Below, one piece after another: positions 34,852-46,608 of a DNA stretch of 64,000 bases. Origin of the DNA: Pleurodeles waltl (lineage: Eukaryota; Chordata; Amphibia; Caudata; Salamandridae). Both the position numbers and the translations under genes were made by a program. How positions within the stretch are numbered: the stretch's first letter is position 1; every line of letters begins with the position of its first letter. The stretch spans positions 220,979,442 through 221,043,441 of the forward strand of contig NC_090450.1 of the NCBI RefSeq assembly GCF_031143425.1, in the 5' to 3' direction. The notes under the pieces are model-generated. The model ran no database searches and had not been told where the DNA came from. It was given only the letters and a program-made list of their open reading frames with translations.

Positions 34852-35245
34852 GTTAGCCAGAAGTTTGCCAATGCTCCTTCTGTGTATTTTCCTGAAGTGG
34901 TGGTGTGTGGGCATCTTTTTAATGCCTGGACTGAACATGCATTCAAATGTGATGCAAATCAGACTTTGTGTCATTTTTTTGGGTCCGATTCCTCTGTGTG
35001 TATCGTTTTTGCATCAGGAGGTATGTATGGCGCGGAGGGCTAGCATCATTTCTTGAAAGGGAACACCTACCTTGCATATCTTTGTCATAATATGACGCAA
35101 GGTGGGTTTGTGCTCCCACTAAATGACACTAACTTGGTTATTTTGACGCTAGACGGGTCTAACATCAAATATGGTGTTAGGTTTGCCCCGCTTTTGCATA
35201 AAACAATTACACAAAGGTGGCGCAAACTTTTCATAAATATGGGCC
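34852..35245. other. Right subterminal region of Harbinger A
   Basis: About 390 bp between the transposase start and the inverted terminus, ending GCGCAAACTTTTCATAAATA then TGGGCC. It presumably holds the transposase promoter and binding sites; none can be named. Confidence 0.5.
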
Positions 35246-35509
35246 TTAGTTTTATCCCTGCACCCTTTGTTTAATCAAGCACATGTGTGCTCTGGGATAA
35301 TTCAATTATGAACCTATTGTCTAATCAGGCCACAATCTGTTTCAAGGCACTGAGTGTGAGCCGGGGGGTACTTGTGTGCTGATTTCATAATTCTTTTGGG
35401 TCAGTTAGACATGAGTTGGCCTTTAACTAAAAACCCTTTCAAGTTTTCTATTCCACTACATTCTTAAGTGTACTTTTCACCTTGTTCGTGTCACTGTGGG
35501 AGTTGGACA
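35246..35509 (-). repeat. ERV1 3' LTR, proximal part
   Basis: On the minus strand a purine-rich tract (GAAAGATAAAGGAGG) is followed by TGTCCAACTCCCACAG at 35509, a typical polypurine tract and LTR start. The sequence then matches the plus-strand LTR at 39894-40150 (for example CAAGCAC-TGTGTGCTCTGGG, CCTATTGTCTAATCAGGCCA and GGCCTTTAACTAAAA, in the plus orientation of this copy). Homology stops at the TTA target site of Harbinger A and resumes at 10607. Confidence 0.75.
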
Positions 35510-37200
35510 CCTCCTTTATCTTTCATTTTATCTTGTAAAATATGCAGTGTCTATATTGATTCTATATTGATTCTGACAAAGTACTATATGCTGCATCATC
35601 TGCTGGAATAAATGTGCAGCATGCAGTTCCTATCTTCCTGCACACCTGCCTTGACTGGCGATCATATGTTTCAGTGCATAACAGTGCTGCAGAAATATCA
35701 TTCTTAGGGAATGAAGTTCCACTCTTATGACATTGAAGCAATCATTGGTGTTGTCGATGACCTTGAGGAGTTCCCATCCTGTGATTTAAAGCCAATGAGC
35801 TGTTATTTTAGCTTGCACAAATGGCACGATGCCATTTATCCCCAAAGAAAAGTTTAGGCAATAATCTTGGGGAACTTCATTCCAGGTGCTTGTGCCATAA
35901 TAATCTGCAGTTCTCTTCCTTTAATTGTGATGTAGCAAGGTCGTTGAATGGCACATTGGGTGTTTATGCAAAGCACATATGTTTATTCCAGGGATCATCA
36001 AAACTGGAACGTGCAAAGTCACTACGGAACAGATTCCGTTACCAGTTGGGTGGTAGTTCTGCATACATAAGTTCTCCACACTGCCAGAAGTAATCCATAT
36101 GGCTGGAGGTGTCCCCCCACATGTCGACGTGGAAGACTGTGACCTTGCGACTAATAATTCAACCTATTTATATGGTGCCATTTCCCCTAAAACATAAGGA
36201 AACAGAACTTAGTTTCATGACAGTCTGGGGGCTTACAGAACTATCTACCCAAGTATAACGCTGAATATTATTGTCCCAGTTGGGTGTACATTTCTTTATT
36301 GCATCCTGGTTGACATCAGCGCCATTCCATAACAAGTTAGCCATACAGGAAAATTCAATGTTGGGATGCCCTTGATCATGGGCAAAGATTGACCCTCTCA
36401 CTCTAAATCCTGGCCTTCAGACACAATCTGGGGGTAAAGGGTTCAACAGTTAGTTATCACACTCAGTTGGTGGGTGTGTTACTCCTAGAAATCCTAGAAC
36501 TTATCCACATCAGTCCAATCTACAGTGGTGGGGTGACCTGTCTTTCTCATATGTGATATTTCTTCCCAGATGCATATCTTTAAGAACGTATAGCACTTCT
36601 GGTAAAGCGTGATAACTTGTAGCATTAACTAGGAAGCCTACTACTTTACTCTGTTAACTGCATTTGGGCTCTGATTCTACACGAGTACAGATATAATAAA
36701 CAAAGAGATGTGTTTGGGGGTACTTCTTTTGTGGAGTGCATCCTATCTGACCCAATAGTATGAAGATTTAGGGAGCACACGAAGCATGACTAATTTGTGG
36801 TCTCTGCACCTATTTCTGACATGTGCTTATAGCACATGTTATCTGACAATTCACCACTGGCATTACGGGTCACATTGCTATTAGAGAGCTTTCTCAAGAC
36901 ATGAAAGACTTTAGAAGTAGAGGGTACTTTGCTAACAAACAGAAAATGGATATGCTTAAGAGACAAAAGAGAAGCATAAAAACAAAAATACACATCTTTT
37001 GTGCTGTCTTTTCAAAAAATGGTTACCTGTTTGGAGAAGAACTTTGCACACTTGATCACTTCACACAAGTACATATGCATTTCATCATTCAGTGCCTGTG
37101 ACAAACTTTCTACCTGACATTTGCATCTAATGGCAGGGATGTTGACAGTGATAGACCTTCCTGTCACTATTTAAAGGGGCGTCAAGTTATGATCTGAACT
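35510..37200 (-). pseudogene. ERV1 region downstream of pol, decayed env position
   Basis: By position between integrase and the 3' LTR this should hold env. One minus-strand frame (36993-36790) begins with a hydrophobic, signal-like stretch. No conserved fusion or Cys motif could be read in the rest, which is full of stops. The assignment rests on context. Confidence 0.35.
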
Positions 37201-39050
37201 TCATGTATTCCTCAGGAAAAGCAGAGCTATTGGAAAACAGTATAACCATTTTTGGTTTAAAGTAGTGCCTAGCTTCCCAATCTTGCTCTTTAAAAGGCAG
37301 TTCAGGTGCTCCACCACACCATTACTTTGGGGGTGGTATACAGAGGACAATTTGTGCTTTAATCCTAGCAGTGTTGTGATATGTTCAAATATTGCATTGG
37401 AAAAATGAGGGCAGTGTCTGATCTTATCCCTTCTGGGATTCCCCATCGTGGAATCACTTCCTGAACTAGGAATGTGGCTGCTGACTTTGCATTAAAATGG
37501 ATGCATGGTCCTACTTCATCCCACCAGGAGAAGGGGCAGCCAATCATGTTGAGGTATCTGTAGTCATTGCATCTACCGATCAAACCCACAAAGTCCAAAT
37601 GAAGAGCTTTCATGGGGCTTGTGGTCGTGGAAAGATAGACCTTATCACCTTTAAGGTGGGATTAGGGGAGTACTGCTGGTAGATCGTACAGATTTGCAGA
37701 CACATTGTCATTATGTTGTGAAAGTTGGGGACAAACCAGTCTTGTTGTATTTGTGTTGTCAAATAATCCCTGGAGGTGTGGGCTGTCAAATGGATCTGAT
37801 CCAGAGTGGCTGCAACTAGTAATCCCTTGACGGGCTGCATCCTCTAGCTTTCCATAACTGCTTTCCATGGGAAGAAGCAGCTTCCTGTAATTCTCTCAGG
37901 TGTTATCTTGCTGTCTCAGTGTAATGAGGTGCGCCCTTCTCTGTGATAGTCTTGGATCCAGACTCCATTAGTGAGGCAGTCTGAACCACCAGAATGGGGG
38001 CAGGTTGTGGGTCTGATGGTAACTTTGGGGGGGGGGTGTACCTAGCTGCATCCTTAGCTGCCTGATCTTCTAGTGCATTACCACAGGACTCAAAATCATG
38101 TCCACTTTTGTGTGCTGCACATTTCACAACCACCACTGCCTTTGGAAATGTGAGTGCCTCTATTAGAGCTTCCAGGAAGTTTTTATGCATCACAGGACTA
38201 CTATCTGTCTTAAGAAACCATCTGTTCCTCCATCTCATGATGCTTGAGTGCACAGTGGTTGTTACATACACTGAATCTGTATTTATTGTAATTACTTCAC
38301 CTGCTCCTTACTTAAAGGCTGCTATTAATGCTGTTAGCTCTGCAGCTTGGGTGGACTAATGTACGGGTAATGTCAATTGTTCTATGACCTGCAGTATATC
38401 AGAGGAGCCGTGCTGATGAGCCTTGACTACTGCTGCCCCTTTATACCTAATTCCTGCTTGTTGGTCAGTCATGGAGAAACCATCATCAAAGCAGACAATG
38501 CTACCTGGTGAAGGGTCCTCTGTGGCTTGACTGCGATCGTTGGCACTATGTGTGGCACAGTCTGTGCATCCTCCTTAGTATTTAATATTGGGTTGGCAAG
38601 GATGTTGTAGGATTCCCTGAATGACACTTCACAACCTTCAGAGATGGTAGTGACAGTATCACCTCATATCCTGAAACTCTCTGAGTAGTCAGAGTGGTCT
38701 TGGCCTGCTGAATAAAAGTAAATACTGCATATTCTCAATAGAGCGTCATTGTTGCCCCCCATAACTATGGGGTGCTCTTCTGTACTGCATAGGCTGCAGT
38801 TTCCAGAACCTGCTCACATGGATGGTGTCCTTTCATGACTGACTCAGGAGGCACACTGAAGTATGTAATTGGTTTGAGCCCTAGCGGATACTTCTGTGTG
38901 AGGACAGCTGTCATCATCTGACCAGTGCAATGGCAGAATAAATAGAACTCCTTGGTGTAATCCTGAGTTCCCAAGACCGGAGCATTTTTTATTTCATTTT
39001 TCAACTTCTAAAAAGTTTCTTTCATCTCTTGTGTCCATATTATCCTGTTT
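37201..39050 (-). pseudogene. ERV1 pol remnant: end of RT, RNase H and integrase
   Basis: Minus-strand fragments in several frames keep the order of a retroviral pol. 39050-38765 holds the polymerase connection (KNAPVLGTQDYTKEFYLF, TAVLTQK). 38360-37903 is RNase H-like, with the conserved end HKSGHDFESCGNALEDQAAK. 37870-37610 looks like the zinc-binding and spacer part. 37613-37201 is the integrase core with LHLDFVGLIG and the SVYHPQSNGVVEHLN block with its catalytic Glu. Many stops and frameshifts make it inactive. The sequence style is that of gamma/epsilon-type vertebrate retroviruses. Gag, protease and the catalytic part of RT are missing. Confidence 0.82.
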
Positions 39051-39205
39051 TGTTTCACTCAATTTATATTAAAAAAACAGTTTGCACATTGTACAATACT
39101 ACACAACAACATCACACTGTAGTCACATTTCATTCAAATTTGCACACGTTCACCTTCAGTCACATAAAAAATAAAACACAAAATTCTATTCACAAAGGAC
39201 ACAAA
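39051..39205 (-). repeat. ERV1 leader segment, inverted copy of 41226-41375
   Basis: Read on the minus strand, GTGACTGAAGGTGA, TGTGATGTTGTTGTGTA and TTTAATATAAATTG match 41226-41375 on the plus strand in order and spacing (~150 bp). In ERV1 this segment is joined directly to pol at ~39050. The normal leader-gag-protease-RT interval has therefore been deleted. Confidence 0.65.
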
Positions 39206-39893
39206 TGATGAATCATGTAAGACCTAGCCTTCTCCATTATACTTATCACACTATCATAGAGTCACACAACACTCTGCTTTATAAACAACATTATACTCTG
39301 CCACACTAAACACCATGAAAAAGTCCACAAAGAATAATACATAATATGGCAATTGACAAGGACTGAAAAGCAATATAGCTTAATCTATCAGATGGAGATA
39401 CCAGCACCATTTACACCACACAACAGCCCACAGAACGTCATAGGACTGTACATTATACACCACAAGACATCCTATGCTTCTCAATTGGAGCCATTATGGG
39501 ACTAATGTGCAAAAGTACTTTGAAGTCAAGTCTCAAAGCATGTGACACACAAGATCACACGGTTTGCAACTGTAAAACACCTCTGTGCAAAGTACAAAAG
39601 CCATTTTACAAGTCTGGAAAAACAAGATGTGTGAAAGAGACATTAGCCACCTCTTTAATAGTCCTAATGGCATGTATGTAATAAAAGCGTAATTGGTCTG
39701 CAGTTGTGGTTATCAACTATTGATCAGATACCAGCACCATTGTTGGGGTAGTAAGGATAACTTTCACTTTTGAGAATTTTGTGTTGTAGGAAATGTAAAA
39801 GATAAACATGATTTAGATAATATGAAACAAGAAAATATTGCACAACATCAGGCCCAAGCAGAAACCACACAGCTGTTCATAGTTAAAAAACAG
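39206..39893. other. Spacer between two head-to-head ERV copies
   Basis: AT-rich DNA with no recognised gene. It is bounded by the ERV1 leader on the left and the ERV2 LTR on the right. Confidence 0.4.
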
Positions 39894-40570
39894 TTTAGCC
39901 CAAATCTCACACTGACACAAACAAGTATACTTAAGAATGTACTAGATTAGGAAACTTGAAAGTGGTTTTACGTAAAGGCCAACTCATGGCTTAATGACCC
40001 AAAGGTATTTATAACATCAGCACGCAAGTTCCCCAGCACACACTCCATGCCTTCAAACAGATTGTGGCCTGATCAGACAATAGGTTCATAACTGAATTAG
40101 CCCAGAGCACACAGGTGCTTGATTAAACAATGGGTGCAGGGAAAAAAATAAATTCTGAGCACATGGAGGTCTCAGGCACACAATCCTGCAGCACACACTC
40201 TAAGGAGTTTATATCTACTATGAAACACCCACGCATTCTTAGGCCAAAGAACACCCTGGCATAAAGCATTGTCAGAGGCATAATGAAGAATTGTGTAATG
40301 GTTTAGTTCAAGAATTGAGGGTTATGGGGTCACGTGTCTTTAAGTGTTTTTCCATCCTAAATCTGTAACTTGCCAATTACCTATTATGTACTATGTGTGA
40401 TATATTCATTGTTTTGATTTGTTTAAAAGGCCTAGGTAGTTTAAGCTGGGCTGAGGTGCCATCCGCAGTGTTTTTCTCCCTGTTGGGCTAATTAGTAAAT
40501 TCTGTCTTTTAATTGCCTAGAAGAGTCTGCTTGGTTATTTTTATTGCAAGTGTTGGTCTAACCCATAACA
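39894..40570 (+). repeat. ERV2 5' LTR, uninterrupted relative of the ERV1 LTR
   Basis: The plus-strand LTR starts near 39894 (TTTAGCCCAAATCTCACACTG, aligned with TGTCCAACTCCCACAGTG of ERV1) and ends AACCCATAACA at 40570. A likely primer-binding site follows (GTTGGCAAGCCATTTTCC). The position equivalent to the Harbinger A insertion is intact at ~40147-40152 (GGGAAAAAAATAAATTCTGAG). It is in the opposite orientation to ERV1. Confidence 0.68.
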
Positions 40571-41905
40571 GTTGGCAAGCCATTTTCCAGGAATTTCCTT
40601 TGGTCCCCACCTGACGGCTTACAACGGAAGACTGCCTACCTCTTGCTTCAGAGACCAGTGTGCACATTTTGATGAGGTAAGCAGAAGCTGGGTTTAAGCT
40701 GAAGTTCTGCCTGTGCACAGGCGTTGGGAAGGATCTAGGGACAATTATCTTTTTAAGGTGAAGACAAAGCGGATCACAATCCTTGTTTAGGAATTAGCGT
40801 GTCCTTCTTGGCAATAATAAATGCAGATGTGAATATAAGATTTAAGGTAGCAAGTGACAGAAGTATACCGCATGTGTTTTTTTGTGAGGATTGTGTATGT
40901 GTGTTGCACAATCAACAAGGTGCCTACATAGCTAGTTAACCTGTTATTCCCAACAACTGGTTGAAAGTGGACTATGTGGGAAATTTGAAGTCGGAAGGCG
41001 CCAATATTTGTTCCATTTGATACTAAGGGACAAATGAATATCTGGTGTTGCTAAATTAACCTTCAGTTAAAATCTGAAAACTCAAATTCCCAATCCTTGT
41101 CCTAATGTCTGGCACTCTTTCTGTGGTTTCCAAAACGCATGGCTTGAAAAGAATCTCCTTTGGGGCATCGAGGAAGGTGGCAAGGGATTGACAGTTGCAT
41201 TTCCAAAAAAGTAGATTATAGATGTGAATAGAATTTTGTGTCCTATTTTTTGTGTGACTGAAGGTGAGCACATGCATATTTTGAATGAAATGTAACTACA
41301 GTGTGATGTTGTTGTGTAATATTGTATAATGTGAAAACTGTTTTTTAATATAAATTGCGTGAAACAGAAAGTTTATCGTGTAATGTGCCCTGTAGAATTG
41401 GTGAAGCAAAATTAAAAGTTCAATGTATATTTTGATACAGTAAATAGAAAAATTGACAAAATACTACAACTATAAGATTTGTGCAACATTAATTAATCTG
41501 GTAGCAGAATAGATAAAAGTAAATGTGTTAGACAGTCCTGATTTAGAATACCCCCTTACAGCATATGCAGAAGGTATTCGCCAGTGACAAGAAAACATTA
41601 CAAAAGTATAGGCTGAAGTGGTTTAAAGCCACCCAAAAGCATATATAAGCTTGGCACCTTTGTGTGGTCATGGGAGTTGAGTTATGCAGCTTATATACTG
41701 TTGCATGTGGTATTTCTTGAGGTGATTTGTGTGATAATATAAGTTTCCGATTTCAAATTTCAAGCATCATATAATGTTCTGTTAAGTATATTGCTATTTT
41801 TTTTTTTAAAGGACAGCCTCCCAAAGATTTTATAGGGGCCTGAGGCAGCGCTGGGCAATGCTCAGATAGGTGGATATTAGGACTGCTTAATTAGAATTCC
41901 ACTTC
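40571..41905 (+). other. ERV2 leader and flanking non-coding DNA
   Basis: 41226-41375 is the inverted match to the ERV1 leader. No gag or pol is readable to the right, so ERV2 is a truncated 5' end. Confidence 0.5.
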
Positions 41906-42044
41906 ATGCCTCTTCCACTCCGCTTCCCAATACGTCCTTTCTCTTCGTCTCTCCAACATATTTTTATTTTCAACCATGCTTACTTCTTTTGGTTTTCCGT
42001 GATTCTTCTTCCTTGTTTGCCTCTCTCTTTCTTACACTTGCTGT

Positions 42045-43990
42045 TATGTTATGAGGATTTGTATAGTGTGACTATCATTAAGAGGAATCCAGGCGCTGGA
42101 GTAGATGAGTATACCAATGGTGCTCCTACTTCTATAGCAAAGTCTTCAGTTTCTTGCATAACTTAAGTATGGATGGGGAGGTCCTGATGTGGAGTGGAAG
42201 GCCATTCCAGGATTTTTGCAGCTATACAGAAGAAGGAGTGTCCTCCTGATTTGCTCCTACGGATGTGGAGTGTTTACACGAGGTGCAGTGTTGTTGAGCG
42301 TGGTTGCCTGGGAGCATTGGTGGAAGTTGAGGAGGTGACTGCGGAAGGCAGTTCCAACATTGTGTAGGGCTTTGTATGCATGGTTGAGCAGTTGAATTGG
42401 CATCACTTCTGGATTGGTAGCCAGTGTAGCTCTCTAAGGGCATGATGTGTGTGCTGCCGGGGATATTGAGAATGAGTCTGGATGTGGCATTCGAGGTGGT
42501 CTGGAGTCTTTATATCAGTTGATTCGTAATGCCAGCATAGAGTGTATTGCTGTAGTCTAGTCTACTGGTAATAAGGGCCTGGCTTACTGGGTGTCTGATG
42601 TCAGTGGGGAGCCTTTGGACTATTTTTCATAGCATAAGTAGGATGAAGAAGCAGGAAGTGGTGATGGCATTTACTTGTTTGGCCATCGTGACTCTGTTGT
42701 CCAAGATGATACCTTGGTTTGTAGCAGGGTAGAGGGGGTGTGCAAGGGTCCCAGGTCTGTTGGCCAACAGGAGCAGTCCCATATACAGCTCCTGTCCCCA
42801 AAGATGAGGACTTCTGTTTCATCCGTGTTGAGGTTTAAGCAGTTCTGTTTCATCCAGTTTTCTACATTTGACATGCAGGTGGTGGACTTGGTCCTAGTGG
42901 TGTGGTTGTTGTCTGTGAGGGAGAAAATGAGCTGGGTGTCATCTGCATGGGAGACAGTGTTGATTCCCTAAGATAGCATTACATGCTCTAGTGCTCTTGT
43001 GTATCTGTTGTTGAGGGTAGGACTCAGCGATGTCCTTGAGGGACTCCACAGATGAGGTTTGTGGTTTGGAAATGTAGGGTGGGAGCCTGACTTGCTGACT
43101 CCTGTCATAGAAAAAAGAGGCCAGCCAACTCAGGGCAGGTCCATTTACTCTGTAGTTGTGGAGTCTTGTGATTAGGGTGCTGTGGGAGATGGTGTTATAG
43201 GCTACGGAGAGGACAAGCAGCATGAGTACTGCAGTTTCCCCTTCTCCCATGATGGTCTGGGTATCATCAGATGATGTAATGAGAGTGGTTTCCCTGCTGT
43301 GGTTGTTGCGGAATCCAGACTGGGAGATGCCTAGTAGGTGGTGTTGTTCAAGATGGTTGGAGGGTTGTTTGTTGATAGCTTTATCCATGACGCCGGATGA
43401 GTAGGGCAGGAGTGAGATTGGACTGTAGTTGTTGAGCTCTTTCAGTTAATGGCATAGTTGTTTTCGGGACAGCTGTGATTTCTTAGTGTTTCCAGTTTAC
43501 CATGAAGGTTCCACTTTGAATGGAGGTGTTGATTATGTTAGCAAGGTGGGAGCTGTCAGAGTTTCTCCTAAGTGGTAGATGGTGGGGGTAAGGGTCGTTA
43601 AGATTCCTAGAGTACATTGTTCTCATAATTTTGGGAGATGCCTTCTGGGATGAAGGGTTCCCAGTTTGTGATCTGATGGTACAATTTAGTGGTGGTAGAC
43701 AGCTGATGAGTTTTTTGTGTCTTGCGTTGGGGGTTGAAGTTGCTGTAGATCTTGAGAATGTTGTTGTGATCAAAGTCGGATAGGTTGTTGCAGAGGTCTT
43801 GCAAAGGGCTGATGGAGTTGATGGGGCTGGTGGGTTGGAGAATTCTTTGACAATTTTAAAGAGCTCTTTCCAGTTATTGGAGCTGTTTTACAGTTTGAGA
43901 GATAGGGCTGTTTTTCATGTATTTTTGAGTTGGGTGTGGTATTTTCTGAGCGCTGACTTGTAATTGTTTCTTGTTGCGGCATCCCAGCTG
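42045..43990 (-). pseudogene. L2/CR1-like LINE fragment, decayed reverse transcriptase
   Basis: On the minus strand, SQSGFRNNHSRETTLI and TISHSTLITRLHNYRVNGPA then LSWLASFFYDRSQQVRL (43388-43040) are reverse-transcriptase blocks of the CR1/L2 type. The catalytic ADDTQL follows near 42935, then MKQNCLNLNTDETEVLIFG. The thumb and C-terminal region is spread over several frames (ALRELHWLPI near 42440). The 3' end near 42045 reads ACTATACAAATCCTCATAAC, resembling CR1/L2 tails. Upstream (43483-43990) only scattered pieces of ORF2 are legible. There are many frameshifts, so it is old. Confidence 0.78.
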
Positions 43991-45027
43991 GTTCAAAGTC
44001 TGGTGGGCTTCTGTAGACTAATGTGCGGCAAGTTTCTCTATTTTTGGTGACTCTTGCATGGTCTCATATCTTCTGTTGTTTTGCCATTGAGTACTGACTG
44101 ATTTCTATATTGTGTTCTATTTAGAGTGATGGTGTGTGTGATGTTAGATGAGGCATATGTACAAACTCAACCATAATATGAAGCAATGTTCTATGTGTTG
44201 CATAGTGTGTTTTGGATTAATAGGATGTCATGTTTTTTACACATCATATTTTGTGCACTCCCTTGTGGTGGATAATTATTTTACAGGTAGGCTGAAGAAT
44301 TGTAAGTTTGCGTTGTTGTTTCAAGTGGGTGCTCTAGTTGTAAGGTTATTATAGTGGTGTGAAGGGTAATACCATTTGAAAGCTTGATGTGAAGGCCAAT
44401 TGTTATGTTCTTTCTCATTTGCATCTCATCTATGCACAGTAGACTGTTGACCTCTCCTGGCCAGGTCAGTTGTTGATGGTGTCACTTCGGTTTAAAGAAT
44501 TTTCTATGCAGTGCTCCAAAATGAATAGTTTTGTGACAAGCCAGTTAAACCCATATGAAGACAATAAATGTTATGGAATTTCTCTGATGTGTTCTGTTTG
44601 ATGTAGCGTCGGACTAGGGGCCAGATGTAGGTACAAAAAAATTTGTGACTCGCAATTTGCGAGCATGTGCGACTCGCAAATTGCGTGTCGCTAATAGGAA
44701 TGCAGGTACAATGTCCGTGTACAATTTGCGACTCGCACCCGGAGTCGCAACGTAGATAGCGAGTCCACTGTCTGCGAGGTCGCTGTTTGTGACCGCGCAA
44801 AAAACTGACTCGCAATTTGCGAGTGGGTGTCGCAAATTGCGAGTAGCATGTAAATTGATTGCAGGTGCTGCAGAACACTCCAGAAACCACTCCAGAACAC
44901 TCTGGAAACACTTCCTGGCACATGATGATGACATCACAGCCAGAAAGTTTACTAATACACCTGGGAGGAGGGAGGACCACACCCATTTTAAACTGCTGCA
45001 CAGCCAACAGGAGGAACAGCAGCTACA

Positions 45028-46453
45028 ATGGCTGAAACACCAAGAAAGAGAAAACTCAAATTTTCTGAGAAGGAGCTGGAGGTGCTGACAGAAGAATGCT
45101 GTCAGCACTATGATGATCTCTTTGGAAAGGCAGCCCTCAATGTGCCAGACTCAACCAAAAAACAACTCTGGCTGGAGATCCAAGAAAAAGTGAACTCCCT
45201 GGGGGTGAGCCACAGGAGTGTGGATGAGATCAAAAAAAGGTGGTATGACCTCCGCTCCCGGACCAAGGAGAGGGCGGCAGAAAGGCTCCGGGAGATGAGA
45301 GGCACAGGAGGGGGACCATCATCCGTACCACCACCCACACCCCTGGAAGAAAGGGTGGAGGAGAACCTGGAGCAGGAGGCAGTGACAGGAATAGGAGATC
45401 TGGACACCTCTGAGCCCACTACATCAACCGGTGAGTACCATGTGATATGCCTGTACCCCCATCAATGCCATACCCCCACCCACCATGTACACAGGGGCAT
45501 GCACAACCAAGATAGCTCCATTTCAGGGTAGCAAACACCAGAATGATGCATTATGGGAAATGTAGTCAAGTAGGCAGTTAATAGGCAAATGTTTATTAGG
45601 GAGTGTGCAACAGATAGTAGACATTGACAGTCTGTTCCCCATGTCCCACAGGTCTCCCACAAGACACCACCACAAGCCACAGCAGCCAGCCCCATGAGGA
45701 CAGCACAGGAGCTGCCACCACTCCCACCTGCACCACCAACACCATCCCTGTGATGTCAACACCTGCTGCAACAGTGGTTCAGGAGGATGCACCAGCAACA
45801 GCCAGGAGTGCCACAGTAGAGCACACAGGGCATCCACCGCTGCGCAGGCGACGCAGGTTCAGGAGAGCAGGGCTGCAGGCTGAGTCCGGCCGTCCATCTA
45901 CCACCAACACCGAGGCACAGCTGCTCCGTGGTCAGCGCCTGTAGAACAATATGTTAGGGAGAATTAGTGGGGTGCTGCACCGCTTTGTGAGGAGCAATGA
46001 GGCCAGCATGCAGCAGCTCCATTCCCAATTGGACGTGATTGGCACAAACACTGGGGACCTAGCCCTGTCCATGAGGGAACTGGTGGCAGGACTACTGTCA
46101 CAGAGCGAAGGTGGGTGGGGCAGGGACCGTCAGCTGCTACAGAGGCTTGACAGGATGGCCACATCAATTGGCAGACTGGCAGTTAACACCACTGGCCTGT
46201 CGAGAAGGACAGTTGGCCTCCAAGTAGAAATGGGCCACTTTGCAGGGGATGTGGCACACATGTGATCGATTTAATGGAGGCACGGCATCTGTCCAGGGGC
46301 ACAGGGGACACCCCCCAGGACAGCGAAGAGGGCTCTACAGTGAGCAGTGTCTCTGCCAGTGACACTAGGGTGCTTCGGAGTGGGAGTACCAGGCAGAGCA
46401 CTGCGAAACAACCTGGGACCAGCCAGGCTGGCAGAGGCCGCCGTAGGACATAG
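45028..46453 (+). pseudogene. Harbinger C MYB/SANT-like accessory protein, one stop and one frameshift
   Basis: Exon 1 (45028-45430) starts MAETPRKRKLKFSEKELEVL and carries a SANT-like domain with the Trp signature (KQLWLEIQEKVNSLG, VDEIKKRWYDLRSRTKERA). GTGAGT follows. Exon 2 starts at 45652 after CCCACAG and keeps frame (TSTG then LPQDTTT). An in-frame TAG at 45942-45944 interrupts it. The same frame then continues NMLGRISGVLHRFVRSNEAS and a helical C-terminal region. A shift at ~46260 is needed to reach the last stretch, IDLMEARHLSRGTGDTP, ending with Arg-rich RGRRRT at 46453. The protein would bind element DNA and partner the transposase. As written it is truncated after the SANT domain and a Pro/Thr linker, so partial function cannot be excluded. 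Confidence 0.85.
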
Positions 46454-46608
46454 ACTGAACCCTGTCCCTGATGTTGGGGCACATGACAGCAATGTGCCCC
46501 ATGCATGGTTTGCTTGTTGATGTTCATGAACAGTTAGTCATTGTAAATAGTTAAATTTCTGCACATATTAAATAGTTTTTTGTTCCACTTCACAAATGGG
46601 GTTTTTGG

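Larger units (their letters stand above)
10608..35245 (+). mobile_element. Harbinger A, 24.6 kb with nested insertions
   Basis: The left end reads GGCCCATATTTATGGAAAA and the right end TTTTCATAAATATGGGCC, which are inverted copies. TTA flanks both ends (10605-10607 and 35246-35248), the three-base duplication expected of PIF/Harbinger. The flanks join into one LTR whose uninterrupted relative at 39894-40570 shows the empty site. Inside the left end is a decayed MYB-like gene on the plus strand; inside the right end is a decayed transposase gene on the minus strand, the same convergent order as Harbinger C. Much of the length is later insertions: Harbinger B and the full-length LINE at 23446-30711. 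Confidence 0.85.

Noticed and set aside
44614..45108. Minus-strand frames of 164-167 codons
   Set aside because: Shadows of the Harbinger C terminus and of the MYB-like first exon on the opposite strand.
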